Shown here: positions 6,404-15,674 of the stretch, one piece after another
How the letters are laid out: each line of letters starts with the position of its first letter
Numbering within the stretch: the first letter of the stretch is position 1
Assembly (NCBI RefSeq): GCF_016117655.1
Contig: NZ_CP064936.1
Coordinates: forward strand, 372,001 to 436,000
Source of the DNA: Treponema peruense
Lineage (GTDB): Bacteria > Spirochaetota > Spirochaetia > Treponematales > Treponemataceae
Length of the DNA stretch: 64,000 nucleotides
Reading direction: 5' to 3'
Made by a program: the position numbers and the translations under genes
Notes under the pieces: model-generated
Seen by the model: only the letters and a program-made list of their open reading frames with translations
What the model was told of the DNA's origin: nothing
The model's database searches: none

Positions 6404-7949
6404 AGAACTTGATATAAGACCAGAAGCAGGAATTCTTGGAGTTTTTTCAAGACTGAGTTATAAAGCATGGTATGCAATTGCAGAGTTCGTTGATAACTCT
6501 ACACAGTCATTTTTTTCAAATGAAAAACTTTTACACAAAGATCACATTGATAAAGTTTATGTAAAAATTGAATATTTACCGGAAGAAAACGAATTAATAA
6601 TAACAGATGATGCGTACGGAATGGAATTACAAGACTTCAAAAGAGCTGTAAAATTGGATTCAAAATCTGACCATCCAGATACAAGAAATGAATTTGGAAT
6701 GGGATTAAAAACCGCTGCATCTTGGTTCGGTGAAGTTTGGTCCGTTGAATCTACACAGTTGAATTCAACAAACAAATATTTTACCGAGGTTAATATCCCG
6801 CTTTTACGGGAAAAAAAAGTTAACTCAGTAAAAATAAAAACATCAAAATGTAGCAAAGAAGAACATGGAACAATAGTACATATAAGAAATTTGACAAAAC
6901 AAATTTCAACTAGAACTCATTCTAAAATATGCAGCCTTCTTGAAAGTATGTATCGCCGCGATCTGGAAAGTCAAAAAGTTATAATAGAATTTGTTTCGGG
7001 AAATAATTCAAAAATTCTTCATTTTACTCCCTATGAACCTCTTACATATAAAGGGGAAACGTGGAAAATGAATCTTGATTATTCTTTTGAATTTAAGAAA
7101 AAGCAATATAAAATAAAAGGATTTGTTGGGATCTTAAAAGAAAGGGAAAATGGTGGCAAAAGTGGTTTTGTAAATGCTGGTTTTGCTCTGTTTAGAAGAA
7201 ACCGTGTAATAATTGGCGGTGAAGGACAAAACTATAAACCTACAGAAATATTTGGGGAAGCTCAAAGCACAATTTCTCATAAATTATATGGTGAAATTGA
7301 CTTAGAAGATTTTCCAGTTAATCAAGCAAAAGATGGTTTTATTTGGGATAATGGACTTGAAGAAGAATTTATAAAATCTTTGGCACCTCGAATAAAGAAA
7401 ATTCGAGATTTAGCAGCAAAGACTGTAAAGGAAAGAACAAAAGAAGATGTTCTTTCAAAAGATACATCTGAAAAAACATATAATGACACGAAACCGTTTG
7501 CTGATAAAATATCTGCTGCAAATATAGGTATAATTCCAGTGGCAAAAAAAACAATAAGTAATCCTGAACAAGAGTTATTTGACGATTATATACAAGAGTC
7601 AAACAAAGAAGAAAAATTTTCGGAAGCCATTAGATCTTATTCAATAAAAATGAATCAACTTAAGGAAACTAAGTTTAATGTTTCATGGAAAGAGGCAGAT
7701 TCAAAAAACTGGATAGATGTGAAAACTGATACAGATGATTTAGTAGAATTTTATATTAATATAAACCATCAATTCTTTAAACCTTTTTCAAATAATTCAG
7801 ATTTTCAAACTGTACTTGAAAAATTTGTTATTGCGTATATGGCGTCCGAAAAAAAAGCTAAGTTGGCAAGTAAGGATGGGAAAATTCCAGCTAATTCAAT
7901 CCGTAATTTTTTAAATGATTTCTTAGCCTTAATTGATAACGGGGATTAA
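6393..7949 (+). CDS. GHKL (Hsp90/MutL/MORC-like) ATPase of the restriction cassette
   Basis: The 518-residue protein has a Bergerat ATP-binding fold at its N-terminus: N box AEFVDNSTQS (30-39, Glu31 and Asn35), G1 box DDAYGM (72-77) and G2 box NEFGMGLKTA (99-108). The middle domain (about 215-330) resembles the S5-like transducer of MutL/MORC proteins; the rest is charged and unassigned. The ATG at 6393 follows GGAG; an ATG at 6378 would add five residues. Iyer, Abhiman and Aravind (2008) described such ATPases in bacterial restriction operons with a methylase, a Z1 protein and a nuclease, the gene order seen here. A DNA-clamping or remodelling role is inferred. Confidence 0.85.
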   Translation: MKDEELDIRPEAGILGVFSRLSYKAWYAIAEFVDNSTQSFFSNEKLLHKDHIDKVYVKIEYLPEENELIITDDAYGMELQDFKRAVKLDSKSDHPDTRNEFGMGLKTAASWFGEVWSVESTQLNSTNKYFTEVNIPLLREKKVNSVKIKTSKCSKEEHGTIVHIRNLTKQISTRTHSKICSLLESMYRRDLESQKVIIEFVSGNNSKILHFTPYEPLTYKGETWKMNLDYSFEFKKKQYKIKGFVGILKERENGGKSGFVNAGFALFRRNRVIIGGEGQNYKPTEIFGEAQSTISHKLYGEIDLEDFPVNQAKDGFIWDNGLEEEFIKSLAPRIKKIRDLAAKTVKERTKEDVLSKDTSEKTYNDTKPFADKISAANIGIIPVAKKTISNPEQELFDDYIQESNKEEKFSEAIRSYSIKMNQLKETKFNVSWKEADSKNWIDVKTDTDDLVEFYININHQFFKPFSNNSDFQTVLEKFVIAYMASEKKAKLASKDGKIPANSIRNFLNDFLALIDNGD

Positions 7950-7951
7950 AA

Positions 7952-10096
7952 ATGGAGCAATATAAAATCGAAAATATGGATAATAAGTGTATAAATATTG
8001 GTGGAAAATATTACAATCGGATTCATGAAAAGCATATTAATAGTTATGGAAATGAAGGCGCAGATAATATTGCCGTCAATGTAAAAAAAATATTCCAGAA
8101 TATTCAAAATCAAATTTCAGAAAATACAAACCATAATTCACTTCTGGTTGGAAAAGTCCAATCTGGTAAAACTTCAAATTTGGAATTATTCTCTGCTCTC
8201 GCTTTTGATAATGGTTATAATTTTCTAGTAATATATGGTGGTTATGATTCAAAACTTTTAGGTCAAACAACAAAACGTTTTAAGAAAACTTTTGATGCTC
8301 AAGAGTCTGTTACATATGAAAGTGATAATCCTGCAATATTTTCAACGGAAGAAAAGGATACAATACGAAATCTTTCAGAAGATATAATTAATGAATTTAT
8401 TGAGATGAAGAAACCTATTATTCTGATTTCCATGAAGCGACCGGCTGCAATGAAAATTGTAAATAGCTTTTTGTCGTCTATAGATACGAAAAAATTAAAG
8501 TCTTTTGTAATAGATGATGAGGGAGATCAAGCTAGCTTAAATACTAAAAAGAACAAGAAAGATGATGCTTCTGCCACTTATGCAGAAATCAAAAATATAA
8601 AAAGAATTCTTTCAAATCCTTTATATTTATCTGTAACAGCTACTCCCCAAGCAAATATTTTTCTTGATAAGTGGAGTGCGTTACGTCCTTCGTCAGCATG
8701 GCTAATTAGTCCAGCAAAAGGATATGATGGTTCTCTGCAATACCATTTAAGTGATAATGAAATAATCGAAATAATAGAAGAGGATGATGAATTTTTTGAT
8801 AATTCATCTATATCTGATTCATTAAGGAAAGCTATCAATTATTATATTGTTGCATCAGCTATCAAACTTTTCAGAGAAAACGGCTCCAGAACTTATTCTG
8901 ATATGATAGTTCATACTGCAAAAGAAAAAGTTGAACATAAGAAAACTTATAATCAAATTGATTCCTATATTGAACAAATTAAATTATCTTTCAAAAATAA
9001 TGATGATGATATGCAAGATTATTTAATCGACTTTAATTTTATTTTTGAAAAGTATTTTAAGGAGAATACTATTTCATTTAATGAAATTAGAGATTCACTT
9101 TTCATAATAGTAAAATCTATAAAATTAATCTTGCAAAATTCAGAGGGGAAAGAAACTCAGGCAAATCCACAACTTTTTCCACAAAAAATATATATTGGCG
9201 GTGATCTACTTCAGCGTGGGTTAACATTTGATAATCTTATAACAACATACTTTACAAGATGGGCAAAAAACTCCGGTAACATGGATACTACTTTACAAAG
9301 AGCAAGATGGTTTGGCTATCGTAGTAAATATTTTGATTTATGTAAAATATTCACAAGTTCCATAATAGCCCAAGAATTTACAAACCTTGCAGAAATAGAT
9401 GAAGACCTATGGGAACAGTTTGCAGATATTGAAGCAAATAAGATGAAAATTGATGATATAATCATCTCTGGTGATAATACAACATTGAAGCCAACAAGTC
9501 CCAATAAAGCTAAGTTTCAAAAAATAAAATTTAAAAAACGATGGGTTATACAACGTTTTATTGTTGAAGACAGAAATATAATTAAACAAAATGTTTCTAT
9601 CATAAATAATTTAATTGATTCTACAAACTGGACACCTACTACTTTAAGTAGTAGAGAAAATAAGGTAACAGGTTTTTATTCAATATTGAAAGCAGACTCT
9701 ATGCAAAAAATAATAGCTGCTGTAAAAAGTGTCTTCGAATACGAACCATTTCAAAAAGAAGCTCTGCTTAAATTACTTGAAACTGATGAAGTTGTTTTAA
9801 TTCAAATGGGAGAAAATCTCAAGGTACCTCGTTTTCGTTCTTTATATAAAAATGAACCTAGAATAAAACCTCTTCAACAGGGTGCTAGCAGTTTAGACAA
9901 AGATAAGGCTTCTTTTTTAGGAGATAGATTTGTTCTTATTGATGAAAACAAAATCAATATCCAATTATACAATGTCGCTCCTGGTAATGATAAAAAAAAT
10001 ATAGATAAAACTTTGATTCAATATATGTTTGCTATATATGTACCAAAAGAAAAAGTGTATTTCACGAAAGGAGATGAAGATGATTTCGTTGAATGA
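7952..10096 (+). CDS. Z1-domain superfamily 2 ATPase
   Basis: This 714-residue protein has Walker A GKVQSGKTS (67-75), Walker B FVIDDEGDQAS (185-195) and motif III TATPQA (229-234). The C-terminal lobe carries GGDLLQRGLTFDNL (416-429) and QRARWFGYR (449-457). The DEGDQAS box with QRxRxFGYR defines the Z1 domain, a helicase-like module almost confined to restriction and defence operons. The last 230 residues are not assignable. The start lies 2 nt after the ATPase stop, and the 3' end overlaps the nuclease gene by 17 nt, so the four genes are one transcription unit. It probably translocates on or remodels DNA for the nuclease. Confidence 0.88.
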   Translation: MEQYKIENMDNKCINIGGKYYNRIHEKHINSYGNEGADNIAVNVKKIFQNIQNQISENTNHNSLLVGKVQSGKTSNLELFSALAFDNGYNFLVIYGGYDSKLLGQTTKRFKKTFDAQESVTYESDNPAIFSTEEKDTIRNLSEDIINEFIEMKKPIILISMKRPAAMKIVNSFLSSIDTKKLKSFVIDDEGDQASLNTKKNKKDDASATYAEIKNIKRILSNPLYLSVTATPQANIFLDKWSALRPSSAWLISPAKGYDGSLQYHLSDNEIIEIIEEDDEFFDNSSISDSLRKAINYYIVASAIKLFRENGSRTYSDMIVHTAKEKVEHKKTYNQIDSYIEQIKLSFKNNDDDMQDYLIDFNFIFEKYFKENTISFNEIRDSLFIIVKSIKLILQNSEGKETQANPQLFPQKIYIGGDLLQRGLTFDNLITTYFTRWAKNSGNMDTTLQRARWFGYRSKYFDLCKIFTSSIIAQEFTNLAEIDEDLWEQFADIEANKMKIDDIIISGDNTTLKPTSPNKAKFQKIKFKKRWVIQRFIVEDRNIIKQNVSIINNLIDSTNWTPTTLSSRENKVTGFYSILKADSMQKIIAAVKSVFEYEPFQKEALLKLLETDEVVLIQMGENLKVPRFRSLYKNEPRIKPLQQGASSLDKDKASFLGDRFVLIDENKINIQLYNVAPGNDKKNIDKTLIQYMFAIYVPKEKVYFTKGDEDDFVE

Positions 10097-11012
10097 GATT
10101 ACAAAATTAATTGATACTTCTCCTATCGATGATAATCTTTATCTTATTGATAAATGTTCTGATATTGCCGGTTTTTTCGTTTTCAATAAAAGCATAATCT
10201 ACATGGCAGAAAATTTAGAAAATGCGGATTCAAATAATTTACAAACTGAATATTTGGTTTTACGTTCAAATACAAAGATTACAGCTGTAGCAAATTGTCA
10301 GCAATTCAATTCTGGATATTACAACCTTCTTGAATATAAAGTTTCTTATGAGCAGAATCCAGACAACTTTAAGTCTTTTATTAATTTATGTTTTGCTCAT
10401 ATAAAATATATGAAATCACAAAATTTCATTGAGTTTTTTAACTCCATGATAGACTTATTTCAACTTGTTTCAAAAGAAAAAGAAAAAAATATATACGGTC
10501 TTTTCGGGGAGCTATCTGTTATAAACTATGTCTATAAAAATCTAAATATTAACTTAGCTTCTTTTTGGCATACAGCAGGTACTTATTCAAAATATGATTT
10601 TGTAATGGATAAAATAAATATTGAGGTTAAGACTTCAAACTCTCTCAAAGAAGTTCTATTAAAACATTCTCAGATATTTAATGAAGATAATAATGTTTTA
10701 GCAATTGCAATTGTTGAAAACAATAATTCAGGAATTACACTTGAAGAATTAATAGATTTGTTAAGTTCATATGAAGAAATAAAGACAAATTTTAACTTCT
10801 TAATGAACTTGGAAATAGAGAAACAAAAGACAAGTTTACTAGATTTTAAAACAAAAAAATTGAAATTAATAGATAACATTTTTTTTGATTGTAAAAACAT
10901 AAATCCATTTAAAAAATTGCCAAGCAATGTTTCGAATCTAGAATATAGAATAGATTTATTATTAACAGAAAAATTAGATAATGAGGAGATAAAAAAGATT
11001 TTAATGAATTAG
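10080..11012 (+). CDS. DUF4420 PD-(D/E)XK nuclease of the restriction cassette
   Basis: A 310-residue protein with the DUF4420 (PD-(D/E)XK motif protein) signature: GLFGELSV (140-147, Glu144), then W163, Asp173 in KYDF and the catalytic IEVKTS (181-186; Glu182 and Lys184). This is the presumed DNA-cutting subunit. I chose the ATG at 10080 because AAAGGAG ends 6 nt upstream; the ATG at 10074 would leave no spacer. It overlaps the Z1 gene by 17 nt. The stop at 11012 lies within a few bases of the truncated LlaJI gene, so the cassette's right boundary is sharp. Codons are AT-rich, as in the rest of the cassette. Confidence 0.85.
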   Translation: MISLNEITKLIDTSPIDDNLYLIDKCSDIAGFFVFNKSIIYMAENLENADSNNLQTEYLVLRSNTKITAVANCQQFNSGYYNLLEYKVSYEQNPDNFKSFINLCFAHIKYMKSQNFIEFFNSMIDLFQLVSKEKEKNIYGLFGELSVINYVYKNLNINLASFWHTAGTYSKYDFVMDKINIEVKTSNSLKEVLLKHSQIFNEDNNVLAIAIVENNNSGITLEELIDLLSSYEEIKTNFNFLMNLEIEKQKTSLLDFKTKKLKLIDNIFFDCKNINPFKKLPSNVSNLEYRIDLLLTEKLDNEEIKKILMN

Positions 11013-11712
11013 TTTTGCAGATGTAAAAATAAAAGCATCAAAAACCTTTAATGAAAACAACTTGCTTCTTTTTAAAAATATGCTTGATGTTATAAATTAT
11101 CTTGATTCTTCAAACGAAAACAAAAACTTTATATACGGAACACAAAACTTTCATCATATTTGGGAAGCTTTAGTCGATTCTGTTTATGGCGAAAAAGACA
11201 AAGAAAAATTTTATCCAAAAGTTTACTGGAAATTAAAAAATGGAAAATCTTATTCTCAGGACAAATTCAATTCACTTCGCCCGGACACAATTATGATTAC
11301 AAATCGTGGAAAACCCGGCCAAAAAATATTTGTAATTGATTCAAAATATTATCGTTACGGGGCAACAAAAAATCCAAATCACTTGCCCGACAGTTCCAGC
11401 GTCGTAAAACAAATTGCCTATGCCCAATATATTGAAAATACAAATAATAAAATTCCAGATGACGTTCAAAAAAACTTAAATCCGCAAAAAATATACAACG
11501 CCTTCATTATGCCTTCAGATAATCAACTGCCGCAAAATATCGGGTATTCTTCGGCAGATTACGTTTTTCCGCAGACAGATACAGAACCCGTTAGTTCCTA
11601 TTCCAAAATCCACGGAATTCTTCTCGATATAAAGCAGTTGATGTTCCGGCATATTCCCCGCGACAAAGAGGCAATAATAACTTTGTCTAATCTGATTGAA
11701 CAGGGTTGTTGA
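11008..11712 (+). pseudogene. 5'-truncated LlaJI-family restriction endonuclease
   Basis: The frame is open from a stop at 11005-11007 to 11712 and reads as the C-terminal half of a LlaJI-type endonuclease. It has a PDTIMI aspartate, the FVIDSKYYRYG catalytic DxK, and an SSVVKQIAYAQYI helix with the usual Gln and Tyr. Family members are about 400 residues or more; only about 235 remain, and protein-like sequence runs back to the left edge without a start codon. A TTG at 11062 could start a 216-residue product keeping the catalytic core, so residual activity cannot be excluded. The most likely story is that the cassette landed in, or replaced the front of, an older restriction locus. Confidence 0.65.
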
Positions 11713-11720
11713 TTTTCCAT

Positions 11721-12950
11721 TCACCCCAGCGGAATTTCTTTGCCCTGTTTTTTCCATTCTCTGTATTCTGCTGTTGCTGTAAGAAGAACGTCGCCCGAAG
11801 AATTTAGTGCAGTTTCAAAAGAGTCCTGGATTACATTTATAATAAAACCAACAGAAACCATCTGCATTGAAGCTTCATTCGGAATCCCCAGTACAGAACA
11901 TGCAAGCGGAATTAAAAGAAGGGAGCCGCCCGCAACGCCTGAACTTCCGCATGCACCAAGTGTTCCTACAAGGCTTACAAGCATGGCTACAGGAAACGAA
12001 ACTTCAATTCCCAAAGTACGCGCGCAGACCAAAGACATAATTGTAATTACAACAGCGGCTCCGTCCATGTTTATTGTAGCGCCCAGCGGAATTGAAACTG
12101 AATAAATATTTTTGTCCAGTCCAAGATCTTCACAAAGTTTCATATTGGCGGGAATATTTGCGGCAGAACTCCGTGTAAAAAATGCAGTAACTGCGCTTTC
12201 CCTGATGCATCTGAAAACAAGAGGGTATGGATTTTTTCTGAGTGCAAGTGCAACAATAAAAGGGTTAACTACAAGCGCAACAAAAAGCATTGTTCCGACG
12301 AGAAGAAGAATGAGTTTTCCGTAGTCGTAAAAAATAGAAAGTCCGTTTTGTGAAACTGCTTCAAAAACAAGTCCCAGTACACCAAAAGGCGCAAACTGAA
12401 TAATAATTCTTACAATATCATTTACAGCATCTGCAAGTTCACGTATTGAATTTTTAAGTCCGTCGCCTGCACGTTTTTTTAGTGTAAGACCAAGCATGAC
12501 TGACCAGAAAAGAATTCCGATAAAGTTACCGCCGGCAATTGCTTTGACAGGATTTTCAATTATAGAAAGCAGAAGATTCTTTATCACATCAAAAAGTCCT
12601 GAAGGCGAACTCAGTTGTGCAGTAGAAGCAGGAAGCTGTACAGTAAGAGGAAAAATAAAACTTGCGCATACGGCTACTGCAGATCCAAGAAAAGTTGTTC
12701 CAAGATAAAGTACAATTACAGTCCTGAATCTTGAACCAATATTTTCATTTGCGTTTATTAAGGAAGCACTTACAAGTATAAGAACAAGAACAGGAGCAAT
12801 TCCTTTTAATGCGCCTGTAAAAATTGAACCAAGATATGCAACCGGTGTTAACTTCGGACAAAACAGTCCAAGAACAGTACCAATCAAAAGTCCTATAACA
12901 ATTTTAACAATCAGTGAAGTTTTATTCCAGAATTTAATAAACATGTTCAT
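11721..12950 (-). CDS. sstT: Serine/threonine:Na+ symporter SstT
   Basis: A membrane protein of the dicarboxylate/amino acid:cation symporter fold that follows E. coli SstT along its length. The substrate-site hairpin FFTRSSAANIPANMKLCEDL is nearly identical to SstT, as are IPLGATINMDGA and GSSGVAGGSLLLIPLACS. It imports serine and threonine with sodium. I chose the ATG at 12950 (product 409 residues) because GGGA lies upstream and family proteins begin there; an ATG or alternative start up to 12974 is possible. It converges on the restriction remnant and marks the return to core-genome composition. The window's serine dehydratase (48124-49714) could use the serine. Confidence 0.88.
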   Translation of the reverse strand: MNMFIKFWNKTSLIVKIVIGLLIGTVLGLFCPKLTPVAYLGSIFTGALKGIAPVLVLILVSASLINANENIGSRFRTVIVLYLGTTFLGSAVAVCASFIFPLTVQLPASTAQLSSPSGLFDVIKNLLLSIIENPVKAIAGGNFIGILFWSVMLGLTLKKRAGDGLKNSIRELADAVNDIVRIIIQFAPFGVLGLVFEAVSQNGLSIFYDYGKLILLLVGTMLFVALVVNPFIVALALRKNPYPLVFRCIRESAVTAFFTRSSAANIPANMKLCEDLGLDKNIYSVSIPLGATINMDGAAVVITIMSLVCARTLGIEVSFPVAMLVSLVGTLGACGSSGVAGGSLLLIPLACSVLGIPNEASMQMVSVGFIINVIQDSFETALNSSGDVLLTATAEYREWKKQGKEIPLG

Positions 12951-12987
12951 AAAATTTATTCCCATAAAAATCAATGGAATTATTCTA

Positions 12988-13620
12988 TCAGATAATTTCG
13001 TTGAGTGAAAGACACTCGATTCCCATGTTTTTCATGTCAAAAATATTTGCGCGTGCAACATCTTCGCTTTGTGCGCTGCAGCAGTCCGTTACAACAGTAA
13101 CGTCGTAGTCATAACTCATTGCATCATTTGCCGTAGCTCGAATGCAGTTGGGGTACTGTGTTCCACAAACAAAAATTCTTTTTACATCAAGACGCCTTAA
13201 AATCAAATCCAGGTTTGTTTCAAAAAAAGCAGAATTGCGTGTTTTCTTCAATATAATTTCATTTTCCAAAGGCTCAAGTTCTTTGACAATTTGTGCTCCG
13301 AAAGAATCAGCAACGCAATATCCGTGTCCTGCGTTTTCAAAAAGCCTGCGTCTGGGTTTGTCTGCATTTATTCCGTCTTTGTCATGCTCGCGTATTACAT
13401 GAACAATTGTCCAGTTTTCTGCACGTGCGTGTTCCAGCAGTTTTTTAATTACGGAAATTGTAGCGGACGCTCCCTTAACGCAAAGAACTCCCTGTGGCAG
13501 AACAAAATCATTCTGCATGTCAATTATAAAAAGTGCCTTGTTCAATTCAAATGCCCCTTGTTGTTTTTTAGCTTTTAGATTGCACAAATTACAATTTTTT
13601 TTCAAGCATGGTTCCCTCAT
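12988..13620 (-). CDS. Isochorismatase-family cysteine hydrolase
   Basis: A 210-residue single-domain protein with the cysteine-hydrolase triad: Asp in FIIDMQNDFVLPQG (about residue 34), Lys in KKTRNSAFF (about 126) and the nucleophile Cys in GTQYPNCIRATANDA (about 158). Relatives include nicotinamidase, ureidoacrylate hydrolase and biuret hydrolase; the substrate cannot be assigned. The first 25 residues contain CLKKNCNLCNLK and precede the domain. A TTG at about residue 26, just before the first beta strand and with an AAGGGG upstream, could be the true start. It diverges from the MATE gene. Confidence 0.75.
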   Translation of the reverse strand: MREPCLKKNCNLCNLKAKKQQGAFELNKALFIIDMQNDFVLPQGVLCVKGASATISVIKKLLEHARAENWTIVHVIREHDKDGINADKPRRRLFENAGHGYCVADSFGAQIVKELEPLENEIILKKTRNSAFFETNLDLILRRLDVKRIFVCGTQYPNCIRATANDAMSYDYDVTVVTDCCSAQSEDVARANIFDMKNMGIECLSLNEII

Positions 13621-13666
13621 TAAGCATCAAATGTGAATTAAATTGTATTTTGGGTGAATTTCATTC

Positions 13667-13695
13667 TTGCAAAAGAATTCAAAAAGGAATAGTAT
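13667..13695 (+). promoter_or_regulatory. Promoter of the MATE transporter gene
   Basis: TTGCAA at 13667-13672, a 17-bp spacer and TAGTAT at 13690-13695. A leader of about 16 nt with TGGAG precedes the ATG at 13718. Confidence 0.55.
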
Positions 13696-13717
13696 TTGCG
13701 TTCTTGGAGTTTACCTT

Positions 13718-15118
13718 ATGAATAACAAGTATTTCGGAACATCTTCTTTTTACAAACGTGCATTGTCCATTGCGCTTCCTGTAATGGCACAACTTCTTAT
13801 TCAGAATTTTGTTTCCCTTATCGACAATTTTATGGTAGCCGGTTTGGGTGACATTAAAATGAGCGGTGTAAATGTTTCCGGTCAGATTAATTTTATTTTC
13901 ATGATTCTTATAAACACAATCTGCATGTCAGGCGGAATTTTTATGAGTCAGTTTAAGGGAGCCGGCGATAAGGAAGGAATGCGCCAGTCCTTTAAATTCA
14001 AAATTTTTCTTACGGGAATTTTCGGCATTGCTTACATGTTCGTTTCGTTTATTGCACCTCGCAATCTTTTTAACCTCATGGTTACTGTAAACAAAGATGC
14101 GTCTGCGATTGTCGACCAGAGCGTAATTTATTCAAGGGCAGTTGCCGTTTCGTGGATCTTGATGTGCGTGTCTCAAAGCATCGGTTCTTCTTTGCGCGAG
14201 ATAGAAAAAGTAAAACCGCCGCTTGTAATTTCTATTATTGCGACTGTTGTTAACACTGTATTCAATTATATTCTTATTTACGGAAACTTCGGCGCGCCCA
14301 GACTTGAAGTTGCAGGTGCCGCTTATGCTACAGTTATTGCCCGTTCCGTAGAACTTGTTTTGTTTATTGTTTACATCGCAGTTAAAAAGCCGGGTTTTGT
14401 TTTTGGAATATTTGATGCATTCAGAATCAACTGGAAACTTTTTGCAACTCTTGTAAGAAAATCGGCAATGATACTTTATTCCGAATTATTCTGGGCAATT
14501 TCAGAAACTGTCTCAAATGCACTTTACAATACACGCGGCGGCGCAGAAATTGTTTCGGGAATGGCAGCGGGTTTTGCAATTGCAAATCTTTTCTTTATCT
14601 GCTTCAGCGGAATTGTTACATCGTCTTCAGTAATTGTCGGTCAGGAACTTGGTGCCGGCCACATAGAAGAAAGCCGCAAATACAAAAACTGGATCCTTTC
14701 GGGCGCAACTGTCTTCGGATGTGCATTTGCTGTATTGGGTTGCTGCACAACGATTCTTATTCCGATTGTGTTCAAAAATCTTACTCCGGCAGCACAGGAT
14801 ACGGCAAAAGAACTTGTGATTGTGGCTGCCGCTTATCTTCCGCTTTGGGCCTTTATAAACGCGCAGTATTCTATTTCGCGTACAGGCGGCGATACGGTAA
14901 TGGGCGTAATCTGCGACACTGTAGGAAACGCACTATTTCTTGCCGGAATGTTCCTGCTTGCTTTCCTCACAAAACTTGGACCGGTTGCAATGTACGCGAT
15001 TGTAAAAGTCAGCGATGTTCCGAAATCCGTTATCGCCTGGATCTGGCTTAAAAAAGAAAGATGGCTTGTAAATCTTACAAAGGCCGGCAGCACTGAACAA
15101 ATACAGTCACAGTCCTAG
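13718..15118 (+). CDS. MATE-family multidrug/Na+ antiporter
   Basis: The 466-residue protein has twelve membrane segments in two homologous halves and the MATE/NorM opening ALPVMAQLLIQNFVSLIDNFMV. It exports cationic drugs or metabolites in exchange for Na+ or H+. I chose the ATG at 13718 because TGGAG precedes it and the family starts here; a TTG at 13667 lies inside the -35 box. It is a single gene: purE follows after a 42-bp gap with its own promoter-like sequence. Substrates cannot be predicted. Confidence 0.88.
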   Translation: MNNKYFGTSSFYKRALSIALPVMAQLLIQNFVSLIDNFMVAGLGDIKMSGVNVSGQINFIFMILINTICMSGGIFMSQFKGAGDKEGMRQSFKFKIFLTGIFGIAYMFVSFIAPRNLFNLMVTVNKDASAIVDQSVIYSRAVAVSWILMCVSQSIGSSLREIEKVKPPLVISIIATVVNTVFNYILIYGNFGAPRLEVAGAAYATVIARSVELVLFIVYIAVKKPGFVFGIFDAFRINWKLFATLVRKSAMILYSELFWAISETVSNALYNTRGGAEIVSGMAAGFAIANLFFICFSGIVTSSSVIVGQELGAGHIEESRKYKNWILSGATVFGCAFAVLGCCTTILIPIVFKNLTPAAQDTAKELVIVAAAYLPLWAFINAQYSISRTGGDTVMGVICDTVGNALFLAGMFLLAFLTKLGPVAMYAIVKVSDVPKSVIAWIWLKKERWLVNLTKAGSTEQIQSQS

Positions 15119-15160
15119 AATCTGTATTGCAAACTTTCTTCCATTATGATAATTTAAGGC

Positions 15161-15661
15161 ATGAAAGTTGCAATCTTTTTAGGTTCTAAATCAGATTCTG
15201 AAACCATGAAAAAGGCCGCCGATGTTCTTGCAGAATTCGGTGTTGACTATAAGGCCTACATTCTTTCCGCCCATCGCGCGGGAGACTTGCTCGTAAAAAC
15301 AATCGCCAAAGTAGAAGAAGAAGGCTGTGAAGTAATCATAGCCGGTGCGGGGCTCAGTGCAGCTCTTCCCGGAGTGATTGCTTCAAGAACACTTCTTCCT
15401 GTAATAGGCGTTCCGCTTGAATGCATTAATCCCGGAAAATCAAACGGTCTTGCAGGAATGGACGCTCTTCTTTCAATAGTGCAGATGCCGCCTCAGATTC
15501 CTGTTGCGACAGTTGGAATCGGTAATGCAAAAAATGCCGCTTATCTTGCACTTCAGATACTTGGAATAAAATATCCCGAAATTAAAGAAAAGCTTCTTGC
15601 TTTCCGCAAAAAGATGACCGCAGATGCAGAAGCAAACGGCGGCAGCGGTTTTGAATTCTAA
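15161..15661 (+). CDS. purE: PurE, AIR carboxylase (probably class II)
   Basis: A 166-residue PurE with GSKSDSETM (8-16), the SAHR loop (36-39) and the GLAGMDALLSIVQMP segment. It makes CAIR in purine synthesis. The T. denticola enzyme was shown to be a class II PurE that uses CO2 directly, and no purK is adjacent here, which agrees with that; the class is an inference. It begins a purE-purF-purM-purN operon. A TATGATAAT sequence 7-11 nt before the ATG, plus AAGG, suggests a promoter with a very short leader. The gap to purF is 13 bp. Confidence 0.92.
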   Translation: MKVAIFLGSKSDSETMKKAADVLAEFGVDYKAYILSAHRAGDLLVKTIAKVEEEGCEVIIAGAGLSAALPGVIASRTLLPVIGVPLECINPGKSNGLAGMDALLSIVQMPPQIPVATVGIGNAKNAAYLALQILGIKYPEIKEKLLAFRKKMTADAEANGGSGFEF

Positions 15662-15674
15662 AATGAGGAATAAT

